Below are positions 25,677-34,088 of a stretch of 64,000 bases of DNA, in pieces. The notes below the pieces were generated by a model. That model was not told the origin of the DNA. It made no database searches and saw nothing but the letters and a program-made list of their open reading frames with translations. The DNA lies in NCBI RefSeq assembly GCF_010092505.1, contig NZ_CP048021.1:744001-808000 (forward strand), given 5' to 3'. Made by a program: the position numbers and the translations under genes. Source of the DNA: Virgibacillus sp. MSP4-1 (GTDB taxonomy: Bacteria; Bacillota; Bacilli; Bacillales; Alkalibacillaceae). Within the stretch, counting starts at the first letter, position 1. Each line of letters begins with the position of its first letter.

Positions 25677-25694
25677 GAAAGTGGAGGTGGAATC

Positions 25695-26135
25695 ATGATA
25701 GCTACAATGGAAGTTGTTGACATATTAGATAAAGCCGAAAATATTGGTCAAATGGTCCTTCAGTCTGAGACCATGCGCCGCTATGAAGAAGCTAAACATA
25801 AATTAGAGCAGGATGATGAGGCCCAGAAGCTTATTGCCGATTTTCAAGATATGAAAGAAAAATATGAAGAGGTACAGCGTTTTGGACGCTATCATCCGGA
25901 TTATAGTAAAATCACCAAGGAAGTACGCTCAGTAAAGCGTGAAATGGATATGCACGAAACGGTTGCTTTCTATAAAAGAGCAGAAACAGAACTGCAGGCC
26001 CTGCTGGACGATATCAGCGGAATTTTGGCTGAAGAAGTGAGTTCAACCATTAAAGTACCCCGTGATGGTGCAGTGTTCAAAGATAAAGGTGGTTGTGGCT
26101 GTGGCAGTGGTGGTTCCTGCGGCTGTGCATCCTGA
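25695..26135 (+). CDS. ylbF: YlbF/RicF, regulator of RNA processing and competence
   Basis: The 146-residue product is an all-helical YlbF/YmcA-family protein ending in a cysteine-rich GCGCGSGGSCGCAS tail (Cys 134, 136, 142 and 144). In B. subtilis RicF forms a complex with RicA (YmcA) and RicT (YaaT). The complex carries iron-sulfur clusters, acts with RNase Y, and promotes sporulation, competence and biofilm formation. The C-terminal cysteines fit that role. The ATG follows GGAGGTGG. Its partners are not in this window. Confidence 0.92.
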   Translation: MIATMEVVDILDKAENIGQMVLQSETMRRYEEAKHKLEQDDEAQKLIADFQDMKEKYEEVQRFGRYHPDYSKITKEVRSVKREMDMHETVAFYKRAETELQALLDDISGILAEEVSSTIKVPRDGAVFKDKGGCGCGSGGSCGCAS

Positions 26136-26166
26136 TTTTTAACACATATTAACTGGTTGTAATACA

Positions 26167-26191
26167 CCCACTGATGGTAGTTTCCCTTTAT
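26167..26191. repeat. 25-bp dispersed repeat, copy 2
   Basis: It matches 43463-43487 at 22 of 25 positions. It lies between ylbF and ylbG, 31 bases after the ylbF stop. Confidence 0.6.
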
Positions 26192-26232
26192 CCGGAATGA
26201 AACTTTGAAGAACGAACAATGAGGACGATGAT

Positions 26233-26508
26233 ATGTTTACAAAAAGGCAAGGAATTTTTGTTTGGGTAAAAAACATAAAAAATGGACGTAAGCTTCGAAG
26301 GTTTGGTCATATCATAACGATGTCGAAAAAGCAAAGATATGTCCTGCTTTATGTGAATCAGGAAGATACAGAGGATAAATTACAACAATTGCAAAAGCTA
26401 CCTTTTGTTATAAAGGCTGAACCATCCTATAAACCATTTATCCGAACAGAATTTGAAAACGAAAAGGCAAAAGAAATCAAAGAAGAAGAATCAAAATACG
26501 GTTTTTAG
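26233..26508 (+). CDS. ylbG: YlbG family protein (UPF0298)
   Basis: The 91-residue basic product starts MFTKRQGIFVWVKNIKNGRKL and contains RRFGHI and YVLLYVNQ, matching UPF0298/YlbG. Function unknown; members sit next to ylbF across Bacilli. The ATG follows GAGGACGATGAT. A dispersed 25-bp repeat lies between it and ylbF, so it may have separate expression. A terminator follows 5 bases after the stop. Confidence 0.9.
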   Translation: MFTKRQGIFVWVKNIKNGRKLRRFGHIITMSKKQRYVLLYVNQEDTEDKLQQLQKLPFVIKAEPSYKPFIRTEFENEKAKEIKEEESKYGF

Positions 26509-26512
26509 CCTG

Positions 26513-26552
26513 AAAAGGTTCCCCGGGGGTACGCCCTCAGGGAACTTTTTTC
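26513..26552. terminator. Terminator after ylbG
   Basis: GTTCCC-GGGGG pairs with CCCTC-GGGAAC around TACG, and TTTTTT follows. It lies between convergent genes. Confidence 0.88.
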
Positions 26553-26572
26553 TTTTTAAAGGAAATAAATTT

Positions 26573-26959
26573 TTAAAAGCTTCTCTGCAATCGAGGTAAA
26601 TAATGGTTGGTTCGCAATATACCGATTAAATGCTGAAAAAATATTTCCTGGTCACTAAATTTACTGGAAGGAGATACAGTCAATTCAACCGGATCATGCT
26701 GGAGTTCATCGGCCAGTTCTTTCCATAAATCAAAACGTTTACTTGGAATCGGAACTCCTTCCAGACAAATGTAGATGGGCTGAAAGTTTCCGGGATTGGT
26801 CGGTTTCATCACTAAAGCTAATGAAGCTTCAGGATTATGTTCATCGAACGGATGCAACACCAGCATATGCTGTATTCGCTCCGGCATGGCTCTGCCTATG
26901 TACATCAGTTCATATATATCAGAATATCCGTTTCCTAAAGGGATAAATCGCTGCATCAT
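26573..26959 (-). CDS. Conserved Bacillaceae protein (DUF7147-type)
   Basis: The 128-residue soluble product carries NGYSDIYELMYIGR, LALVMKPTNPGNFQPIYICLEG and a final LIGILRTNHYLPRL. I recall this pattern from a conserved Bacillus family now labelled DUF7147, sometimes mis-named methylthioribose kinase. It is far too short to be such a kinase. The ATG at 26959 has GAGGTG 6 nt upstream. It is transcribed convergently with ylbG. No function can be assigned. Confidence 0.7.
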   Translation of the reverse strand: MMQRFIPLGNGYSDIYELMYIGRAMPERIQHMLVLHPFDEHNPEASLALVMKPTNPGNFQPIYICLEGVPIPSKRFDLWKELADELQHDPVELTVSPSSKFSDQEIFFQHLIGILRTNHYLPRLQRSF

Positions 26960-27059
26960 TCTGTTCACCTCATTCCCTATTAATATGTCCAATACCTAAT
27001 TTAGCATGAATGAGGTCAAAAATGAACATTTATCAAACTTGAAATTTTGTGGATGCCGT

Positions 27060-27087
27060 CGGGCCGAACCGGTCGCCTCCGCTTTTC
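27060..27087. repeat. Short dispersed repeat, copy B of 28-bp family
   Basis: It is 26/28 identical to bases 289-316 and in the same orientation. The end CCTCCGCTTTTCT also occurs at 43490-43502. Confidence 0.6.
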
Positions 27088-27099
27088 TAACAAAAAAAT

Positions 27100-27147
27100 G
27101 CCTGCAGATACATATCTGCAGGCTCTCTTTGTTTTGCAACAAAGAGA
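27100..27147. other. Two abutting perfect hairpins
   Basis: GCCTGCAGATA/TATCTGCAGGC (11-bp stem, 2-base centre) is followed immediately by TCTCTTTGTT/AACAAAGAGA (10-bp stem, TTGC loop). On the minus strand the first is followed by ATTTTTTTG and could terminate a leftward transcript. On the plus strand neither has a proper T-tract. Confidence 0.6.
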
Positions 27148-27182
27148 CAAAAAAGGGAGAGGAGAAACCGGAGGAAGAACTT

Positions 27183-27212
27183 ATGGGGAAACGTAAGCCT
27201 TCTCCGTTTTAG
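27183..27212 (+). CDS. Possible 9-residue leader peptide upstream of rsmD
   Basis: GGAGGA with 8-nt spacing precedes ATG GGG AAA CGT AAG, encoding MGKRKPSPF and then TAG. The stop codon merges with an 8-bp hairpin (27211-27232). The strong ribosome binding site and flanking hairpins look like a translated leader, but no expression evidence exists. The peptide is strongly basic. Confidence 0.3.
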   Translation: MGKRKPSPF

Positions 27213-27391
27213 AACGAATTTTATTTCGTTCTCATCTATCATTGTGACCATTGATGAAGGAACTTATTCATTTTGTGCGCAAAAATTTTTTTCATCTTTT
27301 AGCGATTAGAAAAGATGCCATTAAAATCCAAATGTGGTAGCATAAAACTATTATAAAGGTTTTTTATGATTATGAATGGGGTGAGGCAAAC

Positions 27392-27964
27392 ATGCGAGTG
27401 ATTTCCGGTACATATAAAGGCCATCCGTTAAAGACCATATCAGGCAAAAATACCCGGCCTACAACCGATAAAGTGAAAGAAGCGATTTTTCAACGGATTG
27501 GGCCTTATTTTGATGGTGGAACAGGACTGGATTTATTTGCCGGCAGTGGAGGATTGGGAATTGAAGCCATCAGCCGTGGCGCAGATAAAGTCCTCTTTGT
27601 GGATAAACATCCAAAGGCGATTCAGACCATTTATCAAAACATTAATAGCTTAAAAATTTCAGATCAGGCAGAAGTATACCGAAATGATGCTTTACGTGCG
27701 CTAAAAGCAGCTTCAAAGCGAAACCTGGTCTTTGACTGGATATTTCTGGACCCTCCGTACAATCGTGTTTCCTTTGAAAAGCTTTTTAATGCAATTTTTG
27801 AATTGGAATTGGTCCGAACAGGAAGCATTCTGGTATGTGAGCATTCTACTGATGATCGATTACCAGAGGGTTTTGAGCGATTAGAAAGACAGAAAACCGA
27901 TGAATATGGCAGCACAATTTCTGTCACTTTATTTAAGGTCATAGAAGGAGGAATGGACAAATGA
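27392..27964 (+). CDS. rsmD: 16S rRNA (guanine-N2)-methyltransferase RsmD
   Basis: The 190-residue Rossmann-fold methyltransferase has the SAM motif [14 protein letters not shown] (about residues 48-61) and catalytic motif FLDPPY (about 118-123), as in RsmD, which methylates G966 (E. coli numbering) of 16S rRNA. The N-terminal [14 protein letters not shown] is typical. The ATG follows GGGGTGAGG. It corresponds to B. subtilis ylbH and overlaps coaD by 4 bases (ATGA), a conserved pairing. Confidence 0.95.
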   Translation: MRVISGTYKGHPLKTISGKNTRPTTDKVKEAIFQRIGPYFDGGTGLDLFAGSGGLGIEAISRGADKVLFVDKHPKAIQTIYQNINSLKISDQAEVYRNDALRALKAASKRNLVFDWIFLDPPYNRVSFEKLFNAIFELELVRTGSILVCEHSTDDRLPEGFERLERQKTDEYGSTISVTLFKVIEGGMDK

Positions 27965-28443
27965 CTAAAACAGCCGTTTTCCCGGGAAGCTTTGATCCGG
28001 TAACTAATGGACATGTAGATATTATTGAACGCTGTGCAAAGATTTTCGATCACGTTGTTGTGGCTGTGCTTCACAATCAGGCCAAATCCCCATTATTTTC
28101 TCTGGAAGAAAAAATAGAACTCCTCCGTTCAGTAACTGCAGAGTGGTCCAACGTTTCCGTAGATGCTTCAAAGGGTTTATTGGTCGATTATGCAAAAGAA
28201 AGAAATGCTGAGGTTATTATTCGTGGATTACGTTCAGTCAGTGATTTTGAATATGAAGTACCACAGGCACTAATGAATCGAAAACTGAACAATGATATTG
28301 AAACGTTTTTTATGATGACAAAGGATGAGTATTCTGCCGTAAGCTCCAGTTTAGTAAAGGAAATTGCTAAATTTAATGGAGATATTTCAGCGTTCGTTCC
28401 AGGTATCGTCAGTGAAAAAGTATACCAAAAAGTCAATGGATAA
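27961..28443 (+). CDS. coaD: Phosphopantetheine adenylyltransferase CoaD
   Basis: The 160-residue enzyme transfers AMP to 4'-phosphopantetheine, the penultimate step of coenzyme A synthesis. The nucleotidyltransferase TxGH motif is TNGH at residues 15-18, after [21 protein letters not shown] and [11 protein letters not shown] are the other binding segments. Length is as expected. It is coupled to rsmD through an ATGA overlap. B. subtilis calls it ylbI/coaD. Confidence 0.97.
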   Translation: MTKTAVFPGSFDPVTNGHVDIIERCAKIFDHVVVAVLHNQAKSPLFSLEEKIELLRSVTAEWSNVSVDASKGLLVDYAKERNAEVIIRGLRSVSDFEYEVPQALMNRKLNNDIETFFMMTKDEYSAVSSSLVKEIAKFNGDISAFVPGIVSEKVYQKVNG

Positions 28444-28474
28444 TAGGCTCGGGGGGGCAGAGCCAATTATCCAT
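28436..28474. terminator. Hairpin overlapping the ends of coaD and ylbJ
   Basis: TGGATAAT-GGCTC pairs with GAGCC-ATTATCCA. The stem includes the last codons of both convergent genes. It lacks a T-tract, so termination is likely but weak. Confidence 0.5.
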
Positions 28475-29666
28475 TTCTGCTTCTGTTAAACATGATCAGT
28501 ACGCCAATAAGCAGGAAGGTAAGGGTGAACACCGGTCCATAATGCTGAAAATAGTGTAAAATCTCACTCCAGAATGATGGGGCATTTACATAATCCGTAA
28601 CAGGGACATCTCCACTGGTGGTCTGCTTTACATCAGCATACAGAGGGTTAAATAATATAAGTGCTAATAGACTGGCAAAAATTCCGTGTAAGATTCGGCC
28701 GAGAAAATATGGGAAGAAGCGAATATCGGTTTCTGCCAGGATACTTGCAACCTGGGCCTGTACAGAAAGCCCGTTAAAGCCTAATACAAAACAGACAATG
28801 ATAATTTGCTGTAATAAAGTAGCTGTCGTCTCAGAAGTCATTTGAGCTCCGAGGGTAATTTCAAACAGGCCTGCAATAAAGGGTAAAGATAAAACATCAG
28901 GTAAGCCGAAAATCGAAAAAATCGATTGAAATAGCTGACCAATTAAAGGTGTAATATCCATTAAGAGTAATAAACGATTAATAACAGAAAAAACAATGAT
29001 AAATCCACCGATCATCATTAATGTCTGTATGGAATTGGTAACCGAATCACCTAAAATTTTTCCGAAAGGCCTTTGATCTTTCATTCTTGTTTCATGCAAT
29101 TCCTGAAAGGCACGTTTAATGGAAAAGGTTCGTTTTATTTGATGACTGTATTCCTGTTTTCCATAAAATCGCATACAGATACCGACAAAAAAGTTTCCCA
29201 GATAGTGACACACAGCTAATAGAATTCCCAGTTGTTCATCATGGAAAAATCCAATGGAAATAGCAGCGATGATAAACAACGGGTTGGATGCATTTGTAAA
29301 AGAAACGAGTCGTTCTGCTTCTATTTTGGATATTTGCTTTTCCTGTCTGAGTCTGGCTGTTAATTTAGCACCGGATGGATAGCCACTGGCCATTCCCATT
29401 GCCCAGACAAAACTGCCCGCACCTGGTACGTTGAATAATGGCCGCATAAAAGGCTCACATAAAACGCCAAAAAAGCGAACGACACCAAAGGCGATCAGAA
29501 CTTCTGCTGTAATAAAAAATGGGAGGAGTGAAGGAAAAACGATTTCCCACCATAGACCTATTCCGCGTTGGGATGCATCAAGTGCTTCCTTGGGATTTTG
29601 AATTATGGCAATCCCGATAAATAGTGCTCCCGATGCAAGGAGTATCGATTTTACTTTTCCATTCAT
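28467..29666 (-). CDS. ylbJ: Sporulation integral membrane protein YlbJ
   Basis: The 399-residue polytopic protein has Gate/nucleoside-recognition-like domains in two halves: FVWAMGMASGYPSGAKLTARL (about 108-128) and FCLGFNGLSVQAQV-type residues near 285-300. YlbJ is made under sigma-E in the mother cell of B. subtilis and is needed for heat-resistant spores. The ATG follows AGGAGGACG. It is a single-gene unit on the minus strand, divergent from ylbK. The transported ligand is unknown. Confidence 0.9.
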   Translation of the reverse strand: MNGKVKSILLASGALFIGIAIIQNPKEALDASQRGIGLWWEIVFPSLLPFFITAEVLIAFGVVRFFGVLCEPFMRPLFNVPGAGSFVWAMGMASGYPSGAKLTARLRQEKQISKIEAERLVSFTNASNPLFIIAAISIGFFHDEQLGILLAVCHYLGNFFVGICMRFYGKQEYSHQIKRTFSIKRAFQELHETRMKDQRPFGKILGDSVTNSIQTLMMIGGFIIVFSVINRLLLLMDITPLIGQLFQSIFSIFGLPDVLSLPFIAGLFEITLGAQMTSETTATLLQQIIIVCFVLGFNGLSVQAQVASILAETDIRFFPYFLGRILHGIFASLLALILFNPLYADVKQTTSGDVPVTDYVNAPSFWSEILHYFQHYGPVFTLTFLLIGVLIMFNRSRNG

Positions 29667-29840
29667 GAAGTTCGTCCTCCTGCAGTATTTAATATGATAT
29701 TCTGTACGAATCCTCTCCAGGGTAGTAAAATGTTATTGAAGTAAGATTAGCCATCATCGTACAAGCACTTCTATACAATATACGCTCATGAATAAGCTTG
29801 TTATGCATATTATGTTTAAAAAGAGCAAAGGGTGGTCAGC

Positions 29841-30626
29841 TTGGAAAGACCCAAAATCGGCCTGGTGCTTGGATCAGGGGGAGCCAGAGGATTATCACAT
29901 TTAGGCGTTATCAAAATACTGCAGGATTATCACATTCCCATTGATTACATTGCCGGGAGCAGTATGGGAGCATTAGTAGGTGCTTTATTTGGGGCAGGGC
30001 AGTCCATTGAGCATCTATATCAAGCGGCCAAGTATTCCAGAAGAAATTACTTTCTGGATGTTACTGTACCAAAAATGGGTTTTTTTCAAGGCCACCGCAT
30101 TGAAGAATATGTCCGATTATTTACGCATGGCCGGAAGCTTGAGGACTTTTCCATTCCTGTCAGTATCGTAGCCACAGATTTACATTCGGGAAAAAGAGTG
30201 GTGTTTACAGAAGGAGATGCAGCTGAAGCGGTCCGGGCCAGTGTTTCTATTCCTGGTATCTTTGTCCCTGTAAGGAAGGATGGCCGTTTGCTTGTCGATG
30301 GGGGTGTCGTTGATCGTGTACCCATTACCGCTGTACAGGAAATGGGAGCAGATATCACCATTGCTGTCGACTGTGCCCATTATCAATCGGTGGCAGAAGT
30401 GAACTCCATATATGATGTCATTATGCAAAGTATTGATATCATGCAGGATGAAGTAGTAAAAGCCAGATCAGCAAATGCTGATGTGTTGCTGCGACCAGAC
30501 GTATCACGTTTTAGTTCACGCGCATTCACCAATATTTCTGAAATCATTCAGGAAGGTGAAAAAGAAACGTTGAAGCATATTGACGTGATCCAAAATAAGC
30601 TGAACAACTGGAAGGAGACCCCATAA
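29841..30626 (+). CDS. ylbK: Patatin-like phospholipase YlbK
   Basis: The 261-residue product is a patatin-family serine hydrolase. It shows the oxyanion motif LGSGGARG (about residues 10-17), nucleophile elbow GSSMG (about 38-42) and catalytic DGG (about 152-154). Members hydrolyse lipids or esters; the substrate here is unknown. I chose TTG at 29841 (MERPKIGLVLG) because AAGGGTGG then has suitable spacing; GTG at 29832 is the alternative. It is followed after 2 bases by ylbL, forming a conserved pair. Confidence 0.88.
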   Translation: MERPKIGLVLGSGGARGLSHLGVIKILQDYHIPIDYIAGSSMGALVGALFGAGQSIEHLYQAAKYSRRNYFLDVTVPKMGFFQGHRIEEYVRLFTHGRKLEDFSIPVSIVATDLHSGKRVVFTEGDAAEAVRASVSIPGIFVPVRKDGRLLVDGGVVDRVPITAVQEMGADITIAVDCAHYQSVAEVNSIYDVIMQSIDIMQDEVVKARSANADVLLRPDVSRFSSRAFTNISEIIQEGEKETLKHIDVIQNKLNNWKETP

Positions 30627-30628
30627 AT

Positions 30629-31645
30629 ATGAAAAATCGATCAACCCAATTAGCTGTTATGGCTATTGTACTCATTATCGTAATCTTTCTGACAACCTAT
30701 CAGTTGCCCTCTTATGTATATCAGCCGGGCAATGCTTCAGAACTGGACCCTATGGTAACTGTGGAAGAGGGTTATAAAAGCGGGGGAGACATGCATCTTG
30801 TAACTGTCAGGGGCGGACAAGCAACACCTGTCTATTATTTATGGTCAATGATGCAGCCCTATCATGATATTCACCCACTGGATGAAATCAGACCAGAAGG
30901 CATCAGTCAGGAAGAATACAATCATATTCAAATGGAGTATATGGATTCAAGTCAAAATCAGGCCATTGCTCTTGCTTTTCAAAAGGCGGGCTTAGAGGTT
31001 TCCTATGAAAATGAAGGGGTGTATGTATCTTATGTGGAGGATGACATGCCTGCAGGTAAGGTATTCAAAGCTGGTGATAAAATTATCTCTATTGATGGTA
31101 AAAAGGTTGAACACTCCGAAGAATCTGTAGAGTATGTGACGAATAAGGAAGAGGGAGAAAGGGTAGACATTGTTCTCCAGCGTAATGGAGAAAAGATGAA
31201 AGAGCAGGTAGAGCTTGCCCCGTTTCCGGATCAGCCGGACAAGGTCGGGATGGGCGTTGGCCTGGTTACGAAGAGAAGTATTATCACTGACCCTGAAGTG
31301 AAAATTAACAGCCGGAAAATTGGAGGTCCAAGTGCGGGCTTAATGTTTACTCTTGAAATTTTTGATCAATTAACGGAAAAAGATTACACAAAGGGAAAAC
31401 AAGTGTGTGGAACAGGGACCATTAATCGTGATGGAAAAGTGGGCAGTATAGGAGGTATTGATCAGAAGGTCGTCGCTTCTGATAACGATGGGTGTGACAT
31501 CTTTTTTGCACCGAATGAAGGCGGAAAGAAAAATTCCAACTATGAAGTAGCCGCTCGGACGGCAAAAGAGATTGAGAGCAGTATGAAGGTTGTGCCCGTC
31601 GATACGTTTGAGGATGCCGTCAATTATTTGGAAAACGTAGAATAA
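30629..31645 (+). CDS. ylbL: Membrane-anchored PDZ-Lon protease YlbL
   Basis: The 338-residue protein has one N-terminal membrane helix (about 8-28), a PDZ domain (about 125-200) and a Lon-type protease domain with the Ser-Lys dyad: S235 in GGPSAG and K280 in GIDQKV. In B. subtilis YlbL degrades the DNA-damage checkpoint inhibitor YneA, together with CtpA. That role is inferred here by homology. The active domain faces outside. It is coupled to ylbK and ends at a strong terminator. Confidence 0.92.
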   Translation: MKNRSTQLAVMAIVLIIVIFLTTYQLPSYVYQPGNASELDPMVTVEEGYKSGGDMHLVTVRGGQATPVYYLWSMMQPYHDIHPLDEIRPEGISQEEYNHIQMEYMDSSQNQAIALAFQKAGLEVSYENEGVYVSYVEDDMPAGKVFKAGDKIISIDGKKVEHSEESVEYVTNKEEGERVDIVLQRNGEKMKEQVELAPFPDQPDKVGMGVGLVTKRSIITDPEVKINSRKIGGPSAGLMFTLEIFDQLTEKDYTKGKQVCGTGTINRDGKVGSIGGIDQKVVASDNDGCDIFFAPNEGGKKNSNYEVAARTAKEIESSMKVVPVDTFEDAVNYLENVE

Positions 31646-31653
31646 ATCATAAT

Positions 31654-31688
31654 CAAAAAAGGATTGACGTACAAAGTCAATCCTTTTT
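31654..31688. terminator. Bidirectional terminator after ylbL
   Basis: AAAAAAGGATTGAC and GTCAATCCTTTTTT form a perfect stem with a 7-base loop, between convergent ylbL and tmcAL. Confidence 0.93.
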
Positions 31689-32908
31689 TAAGTGTGGCTT
31701 ATAATGATAGGCGGGCCGACTTCCCGTTTTCGCAATTCTATTTGTTTGGAACGCTGGACGGGCAGGTAATAGGAGTCTGCCGCTTTTTCCTCGATTTCCA
31801 GAAAAGGGTGAGTCCCCTGTTGAAGCTGGGAGAGAAGAGGGGGCGCCGTATCCTTTTTCTGTGAGTGCAAATAGGTTCTTCCTTTTTCCGTCATACCTAA
31901 TACTCTTATGTATGGAGCTTCATGCTGTGATTGTATGGTGTTGATCTCTTCACTGGTTGTATTGGTTAACAGATGAACGAACATTCTTTGTAATCTGGTC
32001 CACGTATATCTTTTCGTTTTAATGAGTTCCATCCAGTGCTGAAAGGTTCTGGCCTGTTTAACGGTTTTCTTTAAACGATATTCCAGCCCTTCCTCCATAC
32101 CATGTATTGCTTGAAGGTTTGCAATGCTGGTGGTTAGGACCTTATATTGTAAGTAGGGAAAGTAGGGTTCCCAGTGATGAAACATACCGGATTTCTTTTT
32201 GTATTCTGTAAGTAAATGGTACGTTGCAGGCGGGATGGAGTCTTTGACCGGCTCCTGAATTTCCATGGTTTTTAAGATCTCGTTTCGAATGCTTGTGGCA
32301 CTCGCGATGTCCTGTTTGATTTCCTGATCATGGTAACCGCTTTTTGTTCTTCGGATCGTTTCAGGTTTCATGGTCTTTTTCTCATCAAAGATTGCTTTTA
32401 CATAGCTGAAACCTAAAATATTATTCGGCTGAGTCAGGTCCAAATGATCGGATTTTAATCCAATGTATTTATAAGCCTTTCTGCCGGCTTCAGGAAAGGA
32501 GTATCCTTTTCTTAAAAACTCCTGCAGAATCGTCTTATAATCTTCTTCCTTTTGTTTATACTGTTGGTAGGATTGAATAAATGGGTCAATGTCTCCTAGT
32601 TCACTTCCAAAAACAACAGTATCAGCACGTAAACTGTCAAGCGTTAAAACTGCTCCTTTTGCGAATAAATCCGCATGCTGTACGGCGAATACATAGGGTA
32701 GTTCGAGCACAAGATCCATCCCTGATTTCAGAGCTGCCTCCGCACGATGCCATTTATCGACAATGGCTGGTTCACCACGCTGAAGAAAGTTGCCGCTCAT
32801 GACACCAATAACAACATCTGAGTTCGTCTTTTTCCTGGCTTCTTCCAGATGATAGACATGGCCATTATGAAATGGATTATATTCAACAATTAAACCACAA
32901 GCCTTCAT
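31688..32908 (-). CDS. tmcAL: tRNA(Met) cytidine acetate ligase TmcAL (YlbM)
   Basis: The 406-residue enzyme forms N4-acetylcytidine at the wobble position of elongator tRNA-Met using acetate and ATP. The N-terminal nucleotidyltransferase motif GLIVEYNPFHNGHVYHL (about residues 5-21) includes the HxGH-like site, and VIGVMSGNFLQRGEPA follows. FSYVKAI and the ATSIRNE block are family features. The ATG at 32908 has GGGAG upstream. It matches B. subtilis ylbM. It stands alone on the minus strand. Confidence 0.93.
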   Translation of the reverse strand: MKACGLIVEYNPFHNGHVYHLEEARKKTNSDVVIGVMSGNFLQRGEPAIVDKWHRAEAALKSGMDLVLELPYVFAVQHADLFAKGAVLTLDSLRADTVVFGSELGDIDPFIQSYQQYKQKEEDYKTILQEFLRKGYSFPEAGRKAYKYIGLKSDHLDLTQPNNILGFSYVKAIFDEKKTMKPETIRRTKSGYHDQEIKQDIASATSIRNEILKTMEIQEPVKDSIPPATYHLLTEYKKKSGMFHHWEPYFPYLQYKVLTTSIANLQAIHGMEEGLEYRLKKTVKQARTFQHWMELIKTKRYTWTRLQRMFVHLLTNTTSEEINTIQSQHEAPYIRVLGMTEKGRTYLHSQKKDTAPPLLSQLQQGTHPFLEIEEKAADSYYLPVQRSKQIELRKREVGPPIIISHT

Positions 32909-33099
32909 GATTCATATACTCCCTTTCACATTACTCTACTTCTATTGAGAAGGAACGGACGGGAAAAGTCAAGTATAATCAAGAAGAGAACGAATGGGAG
33001 GAAAAAGCGATCGGAATAAGATAGACCTGTTAAGAAAAAATATTGACAAAATGCGCTTTTCCTTTTAAAATAACTCTTGTTGCCATGAGGTGATGATTC

Positions 33100-33615
33100 A
33101 TGAAAATTTCGATTCAAAAAATCAAAGCAAAGTCACCTCTTCCATTAGAAGAAGATGTTGATGTATCTGAATTGGAAGAGCTGAACAATGACATTCGTAA
33201 AATTCCACCCGTTCATGTGAATGGTGAAGCAACCACACAGGGAAATCAAATCACCTTTGATTTAACTATATCAGGAACAATGATTCTTCCTTGTGCCCGG
33301 ACGCTTGCGGATGTGGAGTATCCTTTTACGATTAAGGCTGTCGAGATATTTTCCACTTCTCCTTATCATAAAGAGGGAGAAGATGAAATACATGAAGTTC
33401 ATGGAGAAGTGCTTGACTTAACGCCTTATATTAAGGAAAATATTTTATTAGAAGTCCCTTTGCAAGTTTTTGCGGATGATGTGGAAGAGAAAACTGTAGA
33501 TGAAGGTCAAGGCTGGAATCTGGTTGATGAGAATTCCAAACAAGAGCCAAAAATAGATCCAAGACTTGCAAAGTTAAATCAGTTTTTTGATGATTCATCA
33601 AACCAGAAAGACTGA
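33100..33615 (+). CDS. ylbN: DUF177/YceD family protein YlbN
   Basis: The 171-residue soluble product contains ITFDLTISGTMILPCARTL and DLTPYIKENILLEVPLQVFA, the core of the YceD/DUF177 family. Members are nearly always upstream of rpmF and have been linked to 23S rRNA accumulation in other organisms. The ATG follows TGAGGTGATGATTC. The rpmF start codon is 35 bases after this stop, so the two form one operon. Confidence 0.92.
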   Translation: MKISIQKIKAKSPLPLEEDVDVSELEELNNDIRKIPPVHVNGEATTQGNQITFDLTISGTMILPCARTLADVEYPFTIKAVEIFSTSPYHKEGEDEIHEVHGEVLDLTPYIKENILLEVPLQVFADDVEEKTVDEGQGWNLVDENSKQEPKIDPRLAKLNQFFDDSSNQKD

Positions 33616-33649
33616 TCGTTGTTTTGTTTATATTAAGGAGGTGTAACAC

Positions 33650-33823
33650 ATGGCAGTACCAAAGAGAAGAACTTCTAAAAAGAAAAAGAACATGCGTCGT
33701 ACACATAAAAAGCTACATGTACCAGGCATGGTAGAATGCCCAAACTGTGGAGAATATAAAAAATCCCACCATGTTTGTGCTTCATGTGGACATTACGATG
33801 GTAAAGAGGTAGTTGAGAAGTAA
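33650..33823 (+). CDS. rpmF: 50S ribosomal protein L32
   Basis: The 57-residue product begins [20 protein letters not shown] and contains a zinc-ribbon: CPNC at residues 30-33 and CASC at residues 43-46. This is the zinc-binding form of L32. It was below the length limit of the ORF scan. AAGGAGGTG precedes the ATG. It is cotranscribed with ylbN and followed by a strong terminator. Confidence 0.97.
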   Translation: MAVPKRRTSKKKKNMRRTHKKLHVPGMVECPNCGEYKKSHHVCASCGHYDGKEVVEK

Positions 33824-33831
33824 AGAACAGC

Positions 33832-33868
33832 AAAGAGGATGTCTCATAGCGAGGCATCCTCTTTTTTA
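33832..33868 (+). terminator. Terminator after rpmF
   Basis: AAGAGGATG-CTC pairs with GAG-CATCCTCTT, then TTTT follows. Confidence 0.9.
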
Positions 33869-33914
33869 AGTGTCTAGGAAATTATAAAATAAACAGATTG
33901 TGGATGATATAGAC

Positions 33915-34075
33915 ATGAGAGGCGACGTCCGGCTACAGCGACCAGCGACTAGCGAGACTTCCTTCACCTCCGTCCGATAAGTCAACATCGACTCACAAGG
34001 TTCGTCGTGTTTCCTTTATCTCCTACGGCTCAGTCCAGTCCGTACGTCGCTAAACGGGCGCTTCCGCCTTTGTTC
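33915..34075. repeat. Putative GC-richer intergenic repeat element
   Basis: This 160-bp ORF-free stretch is clearly richer in GC than its surroundings. GCGACGT-CCGG at 33922-33932 is an inverted copy of CCG-ACGTCGC at 34040-34050. Several short motifs (CAGCGACCAGCGACTAGCGA, CCTCCGTCC, GCGCTTCCGCC) recall the multicopy intergenic elements common in Bacillaceae. A second copy is not present in this window, so multicopy status is inference. Confidence 0.45.
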
Positions 34076-34088
34076 TAGGGGGGATATT

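Larger units (their letters stand above)
26960..27391. other. 432-bp region before rsmD with repeats and hairpins
   Basis: The region holds a 28-bp dispersed repeat (27060-27087), two adjacent perfect hairpins (27100-27123 and 27124-27147), a 9-codon ORF with a strong ribosome binding site, and two more hairpins (27211-27232 and 27293-27317). A TATTAT/TATAAA stretch near 27349 may be a -10 for rsmD. Confidence 0.6.

Noticed and set aside
27098-27256. 53-codon minus-strand ORF in the rsmD leader region
   Set aside because: It has no ribosome binding site, and much of its sequence is the complement of hairpins; composition is not gene-like.
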